A DNA stretch of 61,841 nucleotides, taken from CAKSNH01 sp964422725. Lineage in GTDB: Bacteria > Bacillota > Clostridia > UBA1381. The number at the start of each line of letters is the position of its first letter. The stretch's first letter is position 1. Positions 5,705-14,404 of this stretch are shown in pieces. The notes under the pieces were generated by a model that was not told the origin of the DNA, did not search any database, and saw only the letters and a list, made by a program, of their open reading frames with translations. The translations under genes and the position numbers were made by a program. Where the stretch lies: the NCBI GenBank assembly GCA_964422725.1, contig CAYRCC010000008.1:1-61841 (forward strand), read 5' to 3'.

Positions 5705-7231
5705 CTATAATATTCCTTTGACGGCTGCCGATATACTTCCAATAACATCTGTCGGAGTAAGCGAGTTCTCGCCGGTACTTTCCGCCGCTATATCCGCCGC
5801 TCTCCCGTGCAGATAAACCGCCATAGCCGCCGCCGCACCGCTTTTGACTCCGCGCCCCACAAGCGAGGCAATCATTCCGGCAAGCACATCACCGCTGCCG
5901 CCCGTTGACATACCGCTGTTACCCGTAGTATTAATATATTGCGTACCATCCGCCTCTGTGACAATCGTATGATGTCCCTTTAATATCAATGTCACATTGT
6001 ATTTCTCCGCAAACTCACGGCAGAGCACCTGACGCTCCTTTTCGGCGGGCATTTTTCCGGTCAGCCGCGCAAACTCCGCGTTATGCGGCGTTATCACGAT
6101 TTCGGCACGACTGTCCGAAAGCATAGCCGTATCAAGCGCATACAGCCCGTCCGCATCAATGATTACAGGCACTTTCGCCTCAGACAAAATCCTCTTTAAT
6201 ATCTTCTTTATTTCGGGACTTCTGCCTATACCGCACCCAAACAGAATAACATCGCTTGCGTTCATTTTCTCAACAACCCTGTCCGCGCACGCAGAATTAA
6301 GGTTTCCGCCGTCAGCCTCCAGCGCAACCGTCATAACCTCCGTCAGCTTATTTTCCATTATCGGGTTAAGACTCTCGGCAATACCCAGCGTGACAAGTCC
6401 GCTCCCCGTAACCAACGCCGCCTGTGAAGCCATATATGCCGCTCCCGTCATACCTTCACTTCCGCCCACGACAAACACTTTGCCGTAGTCACCCTTGTGG
6501 GAATTATTTTTGCGTTTCGGGAAATTCTCTCTCACAAACTCATCATCGGTAACATTAACTCTGATATTCTGTCCGTCCGTTATATACTGCGGTATTGATA
6601 TGTCCGCACACACAATTCTGCCGGTATAATCCGCGCCGTCAAACAAAAACATACCCATTTTGTATTCGGCAAACGTAACCGTGGTATGCGCCTTTATGCA
6701 CACACCGCATATTTCACCGGTGTCGGCATTTATACCGCTGGGTATATCCAGCGCAAGAGTGTAGCGCGAAAAGCGGTTTATCTTTTCTATCACACCGCGC
6801 GCCGCCGCCTTAACCTCACCGCGTATCCCCGTACCGTACAGCGCATCTATAACAATATCGCACGACGCAATATAATCCTCCGACACGTCCGCACTCTCCG
6901 ACACATCGCATATATCCGCGCCCATTCTCTTTATAATATTATAATTTATGTCCGCATCGGGACTGAACTTTGTGCCGCACACCAAAAACACCCTGACCTT
7001 TGCGCCAAGACATATCAAATGCCGCGCCGCCGCAAATCCGTCGCCGCCGTTATTCCCCTTACCGCAAAAAACGCCTATACGCCTGCCCGTCAAAGCTCCG
7101 AATTCTTCTCTCAGTACATTAACCGCCGCTATTGCGGCATTTTCCATAAGCACAATACTCGGCACACCGCCGATTTCGGCGGCGCTTTTATCAATCTGCC
7201 GCATTTGAGCGGCATAACATACTTTTCTCAT
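5705..7231 (-). CDS. nnr: Bifunctional NAD(P)HX epimerase / ADP-dependent dehydratase
   Basis: A metabolite-repair enzyme that restores hydrated NADH and NADPH. The N-terminal YjeF epimerase domain (about 1-215) shows GRRIGVFCGKGNNGGDGFAAARHL and the ALDIPSGINADTG loop. The C-terminal ribokinase-like dehydratase domain (about 225-500) has KGDYGKVFVVGGSEGMTGA, VITPHNAEFARLTG and GGSGDVLAGMIASL with the catalytic aspartate. At 508 aa it has the usual fused length. A GGAGTGG ribosome site precedes the ATG. It sits between acpS and alr in the same minus-strand run. Confidence 0.96.
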   Translation of the reverse strand: MRKVCYAAQMRQIDKSAAEIGGVPSIVLMENAAIAAVNVLREEFGALTGRRIGVFCGKGNNGGDGFAAARHLICLGAKVRVFLVCGTKFSPDADINYNIIKRMGADICDVSESADVSEDYIASCDIVIDALYGTGIRGEVKAAARGVIEKINRFSRYTLALDIPSGINADTGEICGVCIKAHTTVTFAEYKMGMFLFDGADYTGRIVCADISIPQYITDGQNIRVNVTDDEFVRENFPKRKNNSHKGDYGKVFVVGGSEGMTGAAYMASQAALVTGSGLVTLGIAESLNPIMENKLTEVMTVALEADGGNLNSACADRVVEKMNASDVILFGCGIGRSPEIKKILKRILSEAKVPVIIDADGLYALDTAMLSDSRAEIVITPHNAEFARLTGKMPAEKERQVLCREFAEKYNVTLILKGHHTIVTEADGTQYINTTGNSGMSTGGSGDVLAGMIASLVGRGVKSGAAAAMAVYLHGRAADIAAESTGENSLTPTDVIGSISAAVKGIL

Positions 7232-7294
7232 AATCCACTCCGTTCAACGCAAAACCGCCGCTCAGGGCTTTATCTTTCATTCGGCGCAAAACTG

Positions 7295-7663
7295 CTATTT
7301 TTCCGCAATTACGGTTGCCGTCGCAAAGGTTTTGCAATGTGATATCGACACGTGAAATCTCTTTATCCACTTACTCTGCGCCGCCCTTTTTGCATCACCG
7401 CTCAGCTCTATATACGGTTTTCCGAGTTCATCGCGCAGTATTTCCACCTCGCGCAGTGCAAAATTTCGTATGCCCGTACCGAGTGCTTTTGAAAAAGCCT
7501 CCTTTGCCGCATAATTTCCGGCAACCTTTTCATACATATTTTTCCGACTGTCAAAATACTCGTTTTCTCTGGCACTGAAATATTTTCTGCGGAAATTTTC
7601 CTTGTCTACAAGCTCCGCAATTCTGTCTATTTCAATTATGTCCGTTCCTATTCCCACTACCAT
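7295..7663 (-). CDS. acpS: Holo-[acyl-carrier-protein] synthase
   Basis: Transfers 4'-phosphopantetheine from CoA to the serine of acyl carrier protein. The motifs are MVVGIGTDIIEIDRI (Mg2+-binding aspartate at the N-terminus) and NYAAKEAFSKALGTG (catalytic glutamate and CoA contacts), with HVSISHCKTFATATVI at the C-terminus. The longest frame begins at 7702, but GGAGGAAAAGGT directly before the ATG at 7663 makes the 122-aa form clearly right and matches the family length of about 120 aa. It overlaps no neighbour once trimmed. Confidence 0.96.
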   Translation of the reverse strand: MVVGIGTDIIEIDRIAELVDKENFRRKYFSARENEYFDSRKNMYEKVAGNYAAKEAFSKALGTGIRNFALREVEILRDELGKPYIELSGDAKRAAQSKWIKRFHVSISHCKTFATATVIAEK

Positions 7664-7688
7664 ACCTTTTCCTCCGATTATTCCTAAC

Positions 7689-8204
7689 TCACGCATGTAC
7701 ATTCCTCGGATTAACCTGTTTTAAGCCGTTAAAAATTTTCTCGTTCGGCTCAAACAAAATCCTTTTCCTTTCTCCGTCACTGTGAAAATCGGCAAAATAT
7801 ACATTATCCGATTTTGCATCACCCGTCAAATCCAACACCTTCGCAATATTTGCGGTATTTTCATACTGCGCGCGAAATTCACCGTCGTTCACTCTCGCAC
7901 ACAGCTCGACCTCACGAAAATCAACGGTAATAATACGCTTTCTGCCGTTTTTTGCTATTATTTTATCGACATCAAGCTCACCGTTGGTTACAATATATTC
8001 ATACTCCAAATTTCGGCTGTTTATCAAAACATAAACTCCATACCATACGAAAGCAATAGCTATCCACCCGAGTCCCAGTATCATCGCATTAACCAAAAGC
8101 GCGGCAAGCGAAAGCACCGCTCCGGCAAAAACCGCAAGCACAATCAGCGCATAATCCGCTGCCCTCTTTTTCTTTTTGATTATATACTCTGCATAAGTAT
8201 CCAT
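7689..8204 (-). CDS. Membrane protein, DUF6106-like
   Basis: A protein of about 171 aa with an N-terminal cytosolic stretch (DTYAEYIIKKKK) and two adjacent membrane segments (about 20-60). A soluble beta-rich domain follows (EYEYIVTNGELDVDKIIAKNGRKRI...). It resembles the DUF6106-type proteins of Clostridia, whose soluble part recalls a PH-like fold. The function is unknown. The frame can start at GTG 8213, but AAGGAG is 8 nt before the ATG at 8204, so I use that. It lies between rdgB and acpS in the housekeeping operon. Confidence 0.7.
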   Translation of the reverse strand: MDTYAEYIIKKKKRAADYALIVLAVFAGAVLSLAALLVNAMILGLGWIAIAFVWYGVYVLINSRNLEYEYIVTNGELDVDKIIAKNGRKRIITVDFREVELCARVNDGEFRAQYENTANIAKVLDLTGDAKSDNVYFADFHSDGERKRILFEPNEKIFNGLKQVNPRNVHA

Positions 8205-8269
8205 ACCATACACTCCTTATTTTGTATTATATTACACAAAAAGGAAATGCTGAGCACTCCCTTTAATAA

Positions 8270-8860
8270 TCATTTTCCGAGCCGTTCCGCGAGCTTTGAA
8301 TATAAGTTCTCCAACGCGCGCGCCCTGTGGCTCACTCTGTTTTTTTCTTCGTCCGTAGACTGTGCAAAGGTTTTTTTCAGCTCGTCGGAGCAGAAAATAG
8401 GGTCATACCCGAAACCGTTCGTTCCTATCGGTTCATACGTTATTGTACCGTGCACCGCACCCGATGCCACAATTTCCTCGCCGTCAGGAAAAATCAGCGC
8501 AACGCTTGAAACAAACTCGGCTTTTCTGTTTTTGGTTTCGCCAAGCTCGGACAAAATTTTATTTATTCTGTCATCGTCGGTAGCGTTTTCGCCGGCATAG
8601 CGCGCCGAAAACACACCCGGCTTTCCGTCAAGCGCATCAACGCATAACCCCGAATCATCGGCAAGCACAGGCTCGTCACACATCATAGCAATTGCGCGCG
8701 CCTTAATCAGCGCGTTTTTCTCAAAAGTATCTCCCGTTTCCGCAACATCAACGTCTATCCCCACATCTGCCGCCGAAACAACGCAAATATTCAGCTTACT
8801 CAATATAGCCTCTATTTCCTTTATCTTCCCCATATTCTTGGTTGCCGCAACAATTCTCAT
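8270..8860 (-). CDS. rdgB: XTP/dITP diphosphatase (non-canonical purine NTP pyrophosphatase)
   Basis: A Ham1/RdgB-family enzyme, 196 aa. It hydrolyses dITP, ITP and XTP to monophosphates and so keeps deaminated purines out of DNA and RNA. The motifs are ATKNMGKIKEIE at the N-terminus, LADDSGLCVDALDGKPGVFSARYAG (the metal-binding acidic loop), GTNGFGYDPIF, and SHRARAL near the end. Length is normal. It is the first gene of the minus-strand run leading to ndoA. A GGTGA site lies upstream of the ATG. Confidence 0.96.
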   Translation of the reverse strand: MRIVAATKNMGKIKEIEAILSKLNICVVSAADVGIDVDVAETGDTFEKNALIKARAIAMMCDEPVLADDSGLCVDALDGKPGVFSARYAGENATDDDRINKILSELGETKNRKAEFVSSVALIFPDGEEIVASGAVHGTITYEPIGTNGFGYDPIFCSDELKKTFAQSTDEEKNRVSHRARALENLYSKLAERLGK

Positions 8861-9210
8861 TATTCAATCACCATAACCGACGGATTCTAATCCGCCGCAC
8901 TTTCTGAAATTTATGATACACCCTTTATAATAAGATTTATATACAATTCGTATTATTCTTTTCCGCACAGCTCTGCGCGCCCCCGCCGCCAAAGCCGCCA
9001 TACCCCCAAAAGCAAAGCAGACAAACCAAAAAAGGCTTGTCCGGCAACAAAAACAGCCTGTGCAAAATTCAGACCGCAAACAAAATTTTTCGTCAGTTTC
9101 AAAAAGTACTCATCACAAGCACTGTCCGTCCGCCGCCGAACAGCTTTGCGCGGCGAAACCGATATAAAAGCAAAATCAAAATGTTTGCAGTCTGCAACCT
9201 GCCGGCTTAT
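8861..9210. other. Intergenic stretch without a convincing gene
   Basis: About 350 bp between rdgB and tRNA-Arg. A minus-strand 71-codon frame (9079-8864) starts at TTG without a ribosome site and has an odd, cysteine-rich composition, so I do not call it. I see no clear hairpin or repeat. Confidence 0.6.
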
Positions 9211-9287
9211 TGGCGCACTTGAAGGGATTCGAACCCCCGACCTTCAGAATCGGAATCTGACATTCTATCCAGCTGAACTACAAGTGC
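9211..9287 (-). tRNA. tRNA-Arg(CCG)
   Basis: Cloverleaf on the minus strand. Acceptor GCACTTG (from 9287) pairs with CAAGTGC. The D-arm is GTTC...GAAT, the anticodon stem TCAGA/TCTGA has loop TTCCGAT and anticodon CCG, and the T-arm is GGGGG-TTCGAAT-CCCTT. Discriminator G and an encoded CCA end at 9211. The length is 77 nt. Confidence 0.95.
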
Positions 9288-9420
9288 ACATAACTAATCT
9301 ACAATACACACACTATTATAATATATAAAACACAGATTGTCAAATTTAATTTTCATTTTATATACAATTTGTTCCGAACAGCAATAACAGACAATATTTA
9401 TCACATTTGCAATTTATGTA

Positions 9421-9449
9421 TTGATTTTCATTTTAAGTAATGATATAGT
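9421..9449 (+). promoter_or_regulatory. Promoter of the GT-C-like membrane protein gene
   Basis: TTGATT (9421-9426), a 17-nt spacer and TATAGT (9444-9449), 35 nt upstream of the ATG at 9485. Confidence 0.65.
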
Positions 9450-9484
9450 AGTAACAATAAATAAATTAAAGAAGGGGGTAAAAT

Positions 9485-10690
9485 ATGAATTTACCAACCG
9501 TAAACAATTCAAAAAGATACATAGATATGCTTGTAATCGTTTTGGCAATGACTGCGGCATATTTTGTTGTATGGTCTTTTGTCGGTTTCGGCAATAACCC
9601 GTATAACTCCTATGTATTACAGGCTGTTGCCTGGTGCAACGGTCATTTGGACCTCGGTCAAAACTATCCGCATCTTGAAATTGCGGAATTTAACGGCAAA
9701 TTTTATGTCAGTTTTCCGCCGTTTCCGTCTGTAGTGTATTTGCCGTTTGCCGTTTTTATGGGCGAAAAAGTTCCCGAAGAACTGATAATGCTCGTTACGG
9801 CGTATCTGGGCGGAATTTACGTATACAAAATTGCCCGACATTTTAACGCAGACGGCAAGCGCGCCGTATTCTGGGCATTATTTGTAACAATCGGCAGTAA
9901 TTTACTTCTTCTTACCGTCAACGCGTGGGTATGGTTTATCGCTCAAAGTATGAGCTTTACGCTTGCGACAATGTCCGTTTATTATGCACTCAAGGGCAGA
10001 GGCGGACTGAGCTTTGCCTTTTGGGCGTGCTGTGTCGGATGCCGTCCGTTTCAAATAGTTATGTTTCCGCTCCTTGCGCTTATACTGCTCAGCGGCAACA
10101 AAGGAAAAAGGTTTACCGAGTGGTTTGACTTTAAATGGGTAATCGCACCTGTTATAATCGCCTCATTTTATATGACGATTAACTATCTTCGTTTCGGCAG
10201 TATAACAGAGTTCGGACACAAATATCTGCCGGAATTTGTAAGTCTTGAAACAGGTATGTTCAATCCGCAATACCTTGCGGAAAACTTAAAAAATATGTTC
10301 CGTCTTCCTCCGCTTAACTCCGATGGCACGCTTGAATATCCTCAATTCAACGGTATGAATATTTTTATGGTAAGTCCGATATTTGCGGTAAGTGTTATAT
10401 ACACCGCGATATTTTTCATAAAACGCCGAAAATCGGAAAATAAACCCGTACATATACTTTTGCCGATACTAATCGTTCTTGAGATTTTAATGATTGCAAT
10501 GAAAAACAATCTCGGCGGTTTCCAGTTCGGCTGTCGTTATACGGTTGATGTTATTCCGATGACGTTTCTGTATACAATGCTGACAAAGCCGGAAAGTGAA
10601 AACGCGGAATATTATTTGACTCCGCTTTTCATATTCGGTCTTTGCCTGAATGTTGTAGGTACGGTACTGCTTTTCACGAATAATCTGTAA
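9485..10690 (+). CDS. Polytopic membrane protein, candidate GT-C-type glycosyltransferase
   Basis: A 401-aa protein with roughly nine to ten hydrophobic segments across its whole length. The first extracytoplasmic loop (about 30-75, NNPYNSYVLQAVAWCNGHLDL...) is acidic and aromatic, and it includes NGKFYVSFPPFPSVVYLP. This layout (first loop with an acidic residue, then many helices) is that of GT-C lipid-linked-sugar glycosyltransferases. I see no diagnostic motif, and a transporter or polymerase is possible. The start is fixed by AGGGGG 7 nt before the ATG. It is monocistronic, with its own promoter (9421-9449) and a palindromic terminator (10781-10818). Confidence 0.6.
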   Translation: MNLPTVNNSKRYIDMLVIVLAMTAAYFVVWSFVGFGNNPYNSYVLQAVAWCNGHLDLGQNYPHLEIAEFNGKFYVSFPPFPSVVYLPFAVFMGEKVPEELIMLVTAYLGGIYVYKIARHFNADGKRAVFWALFVTIGSNLLLLTVNAWVWFIAQSMSFTLATMSVYYALKGRGGLSFAFWACCVGCRPFQIVMFPLLALILLSGNKGKRFTEWFDFKWVIAPVIIASFYMTINYLRFGSITEFGHKYLPEFVSLETGMFNPQYLAENLKNMFRLPPLNSDGTLEYPQFNGMNIFMVSPIFAVSVIYTAIFFIKRRKSENKPVHILLPILIVLEILMIAMKNNLGGFQFGCRYTVDVIPMTFLYTMLTKPESENAEYYLTPLFIFGLCLNVVGTVLLFTNNL

Positions 10691-10780
10691 AAATTTAATA
10701 TATCTGTTTAAAACAGCTTTTCGCTTACGGCAGAATTTGGAAAATCAGCAAAAATCACTTTTTGAACTCCGCCGAACCTA

Positions 10781-10818
10781 AAACCTCAAATAAGGCGGCC
10801 GCCTTATTTGAGGTTTTT
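10781..10818 (+). terminator. Perfect 36-nt palindromic terminator
   Basis: An 18-nt arm beginning AAACCTCAAATAAGG (10781-10798) is perfectly complementary to 10799-10816 with no loop bases and ends in six Ts. It terminates the membrane-protein gene and, being symmetric with an A-run on the left, may also act in the other direction. Confidence 0.85.
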
Positions 10819-10900
10819 TAACGTTTTTCAATATTTCAAGTCGTTAAAAAGAAAATTTGCGCGATATTTTTATTACTTTTTGCTTATTGATTTTTTGCTA

Positions 10901-10929
10901 TGGACGAAAGCGAAATTTTGTTGTAAAAT
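10901..10929 (+). promoter_or_regulatory. Probable promoter of leuCDB
   Basis: TGGACG (10901-10906), a 17-nt spacer and TAAAAT (10924-10929). The start would be near 10936, with a leader of about 65 nt. I see no T-box (no TGGNACCGCG motif) and no leucine-rich leader peptide. Any leucine control must therefore be at the promoter. Confidence 0.5.
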
Positions 10930-11000
10930 AATATCATAAATTTCAAATTCCGCATAGGTAAACACAATATTTGCGAATAACAGAAAGGACTGAATTTATA

Positions 11001-12263
11001 ATGGGAATGACTATGACTCAGAAAATCCTGGCACAGGCTGCCGGTATGGATTGCGTTAAAGCCGGAGATTTGATTATGGCTGACTTGGATTTGGTTTTGG
11101 GAAACGATATCACAACTCCCGTTGCTATCGGTGAATTTGACAAAATCGGTGCGGCGAATGTTTTCGACAAGAAAAAAATCGCGCTTGTTCCCGACCACTT
11201 CACCCCTAACAAGGATATCAAATCCGCACAGCAGGCTTTAAAGCTCCGCCGCTTTGCGCACGAAAAGGAAATAGAGAATTATTTTGAAGTCGGCGAAATG
11301 GGTATTGAACACGCTCTTTTGCCGGAAAAGGGACTCGTTGTTGCCGGTGACGTTGTAATCGGTGCGGATTCACACACCTGTACATACGGCGCACTCGGTG
11401 CATTCAGTACAGGAGTGGGTTCTACCGATATGGCGGCAGGTATGGCGACAGGCAAGGCGTGGTTTAAAGTACCTGAGGCTATCAAATTCAACCTCACCGG
11501 CAAGCTTTCGGGCGATGTGAGCGGCAAAGACTTAATTCTGCACATAATCGGTATGATCGGCGTTGACGGTGCATTGTACAAGTCGATGGAATTTACCGGC
11601 GAGGGTATGCATTCGCTCACAATGGACGACAGATTCACAATTGCCAATATGGCTATCGAAGCAGGTGCCAAAAACGGTATATTTGAAGTAGATGCACTGA
11701 CGGAAGAATATATGAAAGAACATTCGTCAAAAACTTACAAAGTTTTCAAAGCCGACGACGATGCGGAATATGTACGCGTAATCGACATTGACCTTGCAAA
11801 AGTACCGCACACCGTATCATTTCCTCACTTGCCGGACAACACAAGAACTCCCGACAACTGGGGCGAGGTTAAAATTGACCAGGTGGTTATCGGTTCGTGC
11901 ACAAACGGCAGACTTTCGGATTTGAGAGCGGCGGCTAAGGTTCTCAAAGGCAAAAAGGTTAAAAAGGGTATTCGTGTAATTGTGTTCCCGGCTACACAGA
12001 AAATATATCTTGATGCTATCAAAGAGGGTATTTTGACAGATTTGGTCGAGGCGGGCGCAACAATCAGCGCACCGACGTGCGGTCCATGTCTTGGCGGACA
12101 TATGGGTATCCTTGCCGAGGGCGAAAGATGCGTTGCCACCACAAACAGAAACTTCCTCGGACGTATGGGACACGTCGAAAGCGAGGTATACCTTGCCTCA
12201 CCGGCTGTTGCGGCGGCAAGTGCGATTCTCGGACGCATTGCTACACCTGAAGAAGTAAAATAA
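11001..12263 (+). CDS. leuC: 3-isopropylmalate dehydratase, large subunit
   Basis: With LeuD it isomerises 2-isopropylmalate to 3-isopropylmalate in leucine synthesis, using a [4Fe-4S] cluster. The aconitase-family signatures are VIGADSHTCTYGALGAFSTG, VIGSCTNGRLSDLRAA and SAPTCGPCLGGHMG. They carry the three cluster cysteines (one in SCTNG, two in CGPC). The protein is 421 aa, matching the shorter LeuC2/HacA-type subunits that pair with a small LeuD of about 160 aa. I start at the ATG at 11001, which has AAAGGA upstream, rather than at 10971. It is the first gene of leuCDB. Confidence 0.96.
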   Translation: MGMTMTQKILAQAAGMDCVKAGDLIMADLDLVLGNDITTPVAIGEFDKIGAANVFDKKKIALVPDHFTPNKDIKSAQQALKLRRFAHEKEIENYFEVGEMGIEHALLPEKGLVVAGDVVIGADSHTCTYGALGAFSTGVGSTDMAAGMATGKAWFKVPEAIKFNLTGKLSGDVSGKDLILHIIGMIGVDGALYKSMEFTGEGMHSLTMDDRFTIANMAIEAGAKNGIFEVDALTEEYMKEHSSKTYKVFKADDDAEYVRVIDIDLAKVPHTVSFPHLPDNTRTPDNWGEVKIDQVVIGSCTNGRLSDLRAAAKVLKGKKVKKGIRVIVFPATQKIYLDAIKEGILTDLVEAGATISAPTCGPCLGGHMGILAEGERCVATTNRNFLGRMGHVESEVYLASPAVAAASAILGRIATPEEVK

Positions 12264-12285
12264 GCAAGAAAGGTTGGAATTTATA

Positions 12286-12771
12286 ATGAAAGCTAACGGA
12301 ACGGTTATTAAATACGGCGACAATATAGATACAGATGTTATTATTCCCGCAAGATATCTGAACACAACTGTTCATTCGGAGCTTGCAAAGCACTGTATGG
12401 AGGATATCGACAAAGACTTCGTAAACAAGGTCCGCAAGGGCGACATTATGGTCGGCGGCAGCAATTTCGGCTGCGGTTCATCAAGAGAGCATGCACCTAT
12501 CGCGATTAAGGCAAGCGGTATATCGTGCGTTATCGCAAAGGATTTTGCAAGAATATTTTACAGAAACTCCATCAATATCGGACTTCCTATTCTCGAATGT
12601 GCCGAGGCCTCGGCGGATATCGACGAGGGCAACGAAGTTGAGATTGATTTTGATACGGGCATTATCACAAACAAGACAAAAAACAAGACGTATCAGGCAG
12701 TTGCATTTCCGCCGTTTATGCAGGAAATCATCAACGCCGGCGGTCTTATAGAACAAATCAAAAACAAATAA
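12286..12771 (+). CDS. leuD: 3-isopropylmalate dehydratase, small subunit
   Basis: Swivel-domain partner of LeuC, 161 aa. The landmarks are YGDNIDTDVIIPARYLNTT at the N-terminus, GGSNFGCGSSREHAP (the substrate-binding serine/arginine loop) and FYRNSINIGLPILE. Its short length matches the LeuD2/archaeal-like class and fits the LeuC upstream. The start at 12286 follows AAAGG. The frame upstream (12274) adds only MEFI and lacks a site. It lies 22 nt after leuC and 18 nt before leuB. Confidence 0.96.
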   Translation: MKANGTVIKYGDNIDTDVIIPARYLNTTVHSELAKHCMEDIDKDFVNKVRKGDIMVGGSNFGCGSSREHAPIAIKASGISCVIAKDFARIFYRNSINIGLPILECAEASADIDEGNEVEIDFDTGIITNKTKNKTYQAVAFPPFMQEIINAGGLIEQIKNK

Positions 12772-12789
12772 ATTCGGAGGTGTATTGAA

Positions 12790-13857
12790 ATGTCAGAATT
12801 TAACATAGCATTGATTCCGGGCGACGGTATCGGTCCGGAAATAGTTGCCGGTGCCGTCACCGTACTCGATAAAATAGGCGAAAAATTCGGTCATAAATTT
12901 AATTATCAAGAAGTTTATATGGGCGGCTGTGCAATTGACAAGTTCGGCACAAGTCTGCCGCAGGAAACCATTGACGTATGCTTAAAGTCCGACAGTGTGC
13001 TTTTGGGTGCAGTGGGCGGTCCGAAATGGGATAATGTCCCTGCCGATATTCGTCCCGAAACAGGCTTGCTGGGTATTCGCAAAGCTCTCAACCTTTACTC
13101 TAACTTACGCCCGTCAATTCTAAAGCCTCAGCTCAAAGAATCATCACCGCTGAAAGACAGAATTATCGGCGATGGACTTAATGTTATGGTTGTTCGCGAG
13201 CTTACGGGCGGCATCTATTTCGGCGAGAAAAAGCGCAGTGACGATAACACTTGGGCATCGGACGAGGAAAAGTACAGCGACTATGAGGTCGAGAGAATTG
13301 CAAGAATTGCGTTTGAAAACGCTATGATAAGAAACAAAAAGCTCACCTCGGTCGACAAAGCAAACGTACTTGAGTCATCACGTTTCTGGAGAGAAATCGT
13401 AAACCGCGTAAGCAAGGATTATCCGGAAGTTGAGCTTAATCATATGTACGTTGACAATGCGGCTATGCAGATTGCAATTAATCCGGGACAGTTTGACGTT
13501 ATAGTAACATCAAATATCTTCGGCGATATTTTGTCTGACCTTTCAAGCGCAATTTCGGGTTCAATCGGTATGCTGCCGTCAGCTTCGCTCGGCGACACAA
13601 AATGCGGTATGTACGAACCTATCCACGGAAGTGCGCCGGATATTGCCGGTATGGACATCGCAAACCCGATTGCTACTATTGAATCCGTTGCAATGATGCT
13701 TGAAACGTCGTTCGGACTGCTTGACGAAGCAAAAGCAATCCGAAATGCGGTAAATGCCGTTCTAGACAAGGGTTACCGCTCGGCTGACATTATGAGTGAG
13801 GGTATGACCAAGGTCGGCACAAAGGAAATGTCAAGACTCATAAGCGACGAAATTTAA
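12790..13857 (+). CDS. leuB: 3-isopropylmalate dehydrogenase
   Basis: A 355-aa NAD-dependent oxidative decarboxylase that converts 3-isopropylmalate to 2-oxoisocaproate. The motifs are IPGDGIGPEIV, GAVGGPKWD, LRPSILKPQLKESSPLK (the arginines binding malate), VRELTGGIYFGE, the Mg2+-binding NIFGDILSDLSS, and GSAPDIAGMDIANP for NAD specificity. A GGAGGTG site precedes the ATG. It is the last gene of leuCDB, followed by a bidirectional terminator. leuA is not in the window. Confidence 0.97.
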   Translation: MSEFNIALIPGDGIGPEIVAGAVTVLDKIGEKFGHKFNYQEVYMGGCAIDKFGTSLPQETIDVCLKSDSVLLGAVGGPKWDNVPADIRPETGLLGIRKALNLYSNLRPSILKPQLKESSPLKDRIIGDGLNVMVVRELTGGIYFGEKKRSDDNTWASDEEKYSDYEVERIARIAFENAMIRNKKLTSVDKANVLESSRFWREIVNRVSKDYPEVELNHMYVDNAAMQIAINPGQFDVIVTSNIFGDILSDLSSAISGSIGMLPSASLGDTKCGMYEPIHGSAPDIAGMDIANPIATIESVAMMLETSFGLLDEAKAIRNAVNAVLDKGYRSADIMSEGMTKVGTKEMSRLISDEI

Positions 13858-13915
13858 CGGTGATGATGAAAGTTTAAACGAACTTGCGCTCCTTTAAACG
13901 ATTTATCGTCATAAC

Positions 13916-13968
13916 AACAGGGACTGCCGCAATGACTTTCAAATTTCATTGCCGCAGTCCCTTGTTTA
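13916..13968. terminator. Bidirectional terminator between leuB and comEA-like gene
   Basis: GGGACTGCCGCAATG and CATTGCCGCAGTCCC form a long stem with one C-C mismatch around an AT-rich loop, extended by AACA/TGTT. The genes on both sides converge on it. Confidence 0.8.
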
Positions 13969-14352
13969 TTTTCCGCTGCCGTCGTTATTTTCCAGTGTAA
14001 TGCGGTCTTTGATTTTGGCAAACTTCGCATTGCCTATTCCGCTGACCCTCATAATGTCCTCAATCGTGCGGAACGGTTCTTCAATCCGCGCATCAATAAT
14101 CCGCTTTGCCAGCACACTGCCGATACCGCTGAGAGTGTCAAGTGTCTGTGCGCTTGCCGAGGCAATATTTATTTTCCCGTCCACAATTTCCGCGCCCGTT
14201 GCCGAATATCTTCGCGGCACATCAACATTATCGTCACAGACCTCACTGCTGACATACATATTGGCATTTTCGGCTGTCATACAGCACAAACAGCATATAA
14301 AGCTAACCGCAAACGCCAGCACAACCGTTCTTGCAATCTCCGCATTTTTCAT
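13966..14352 (-). CDS. ComEA-like helix-hairpin-helix protein
   Basis: A 128-aa protein with an N-terminal signal or membrane anchor (about 8-26) and a C-terminal tandem helix-hairpin-helix. INIASASAQTLDTLSGIGSVLAKRIIDAR is followed by FRTIEDIMRVSGIGNAKFAKIKDRI, the classic ComEA DNA-binding module (LxxLxGIG...IG). In competent bacteria ComEA binds incoming DNA at the cell surface. Here the SLBB domain usual in long ComEA proteins is missing, and no comEB/comEC follows. A role in DNA uptake is therefore only a suggestion. Confidence 0.8.
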   Translation of the reverse strand: MKNAEIARTVVLAFAVSFICCLCCMTAENANMYVSSEVCDDNVDVPRRYSATGAEIVDGKINIASASAQTLDTLSGIGSVLAKRIIDARIEEPFRTIEDIMRVSGIGNAKFAKIKDRITLENNDGSGK

Positions 14353-14404
14353 ATCAGTACCCGTTCACCGCACAAAACCACCATTTCGGCATTTTACCGC
14401 CGTG

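Noticed and set aside
8864..9079. Minus-strand 71-codon frame before rdgB
   Set aside because: TTG start without a ribosome site, odd Cys-rich composition, no recognisable domain.
10820..11000. Possible T-box or leucine attenuator before leuC
   Set aside because: No T-box core motif, no Leu-codon leader peptide and no terminator/antiterminator pair in the leader.
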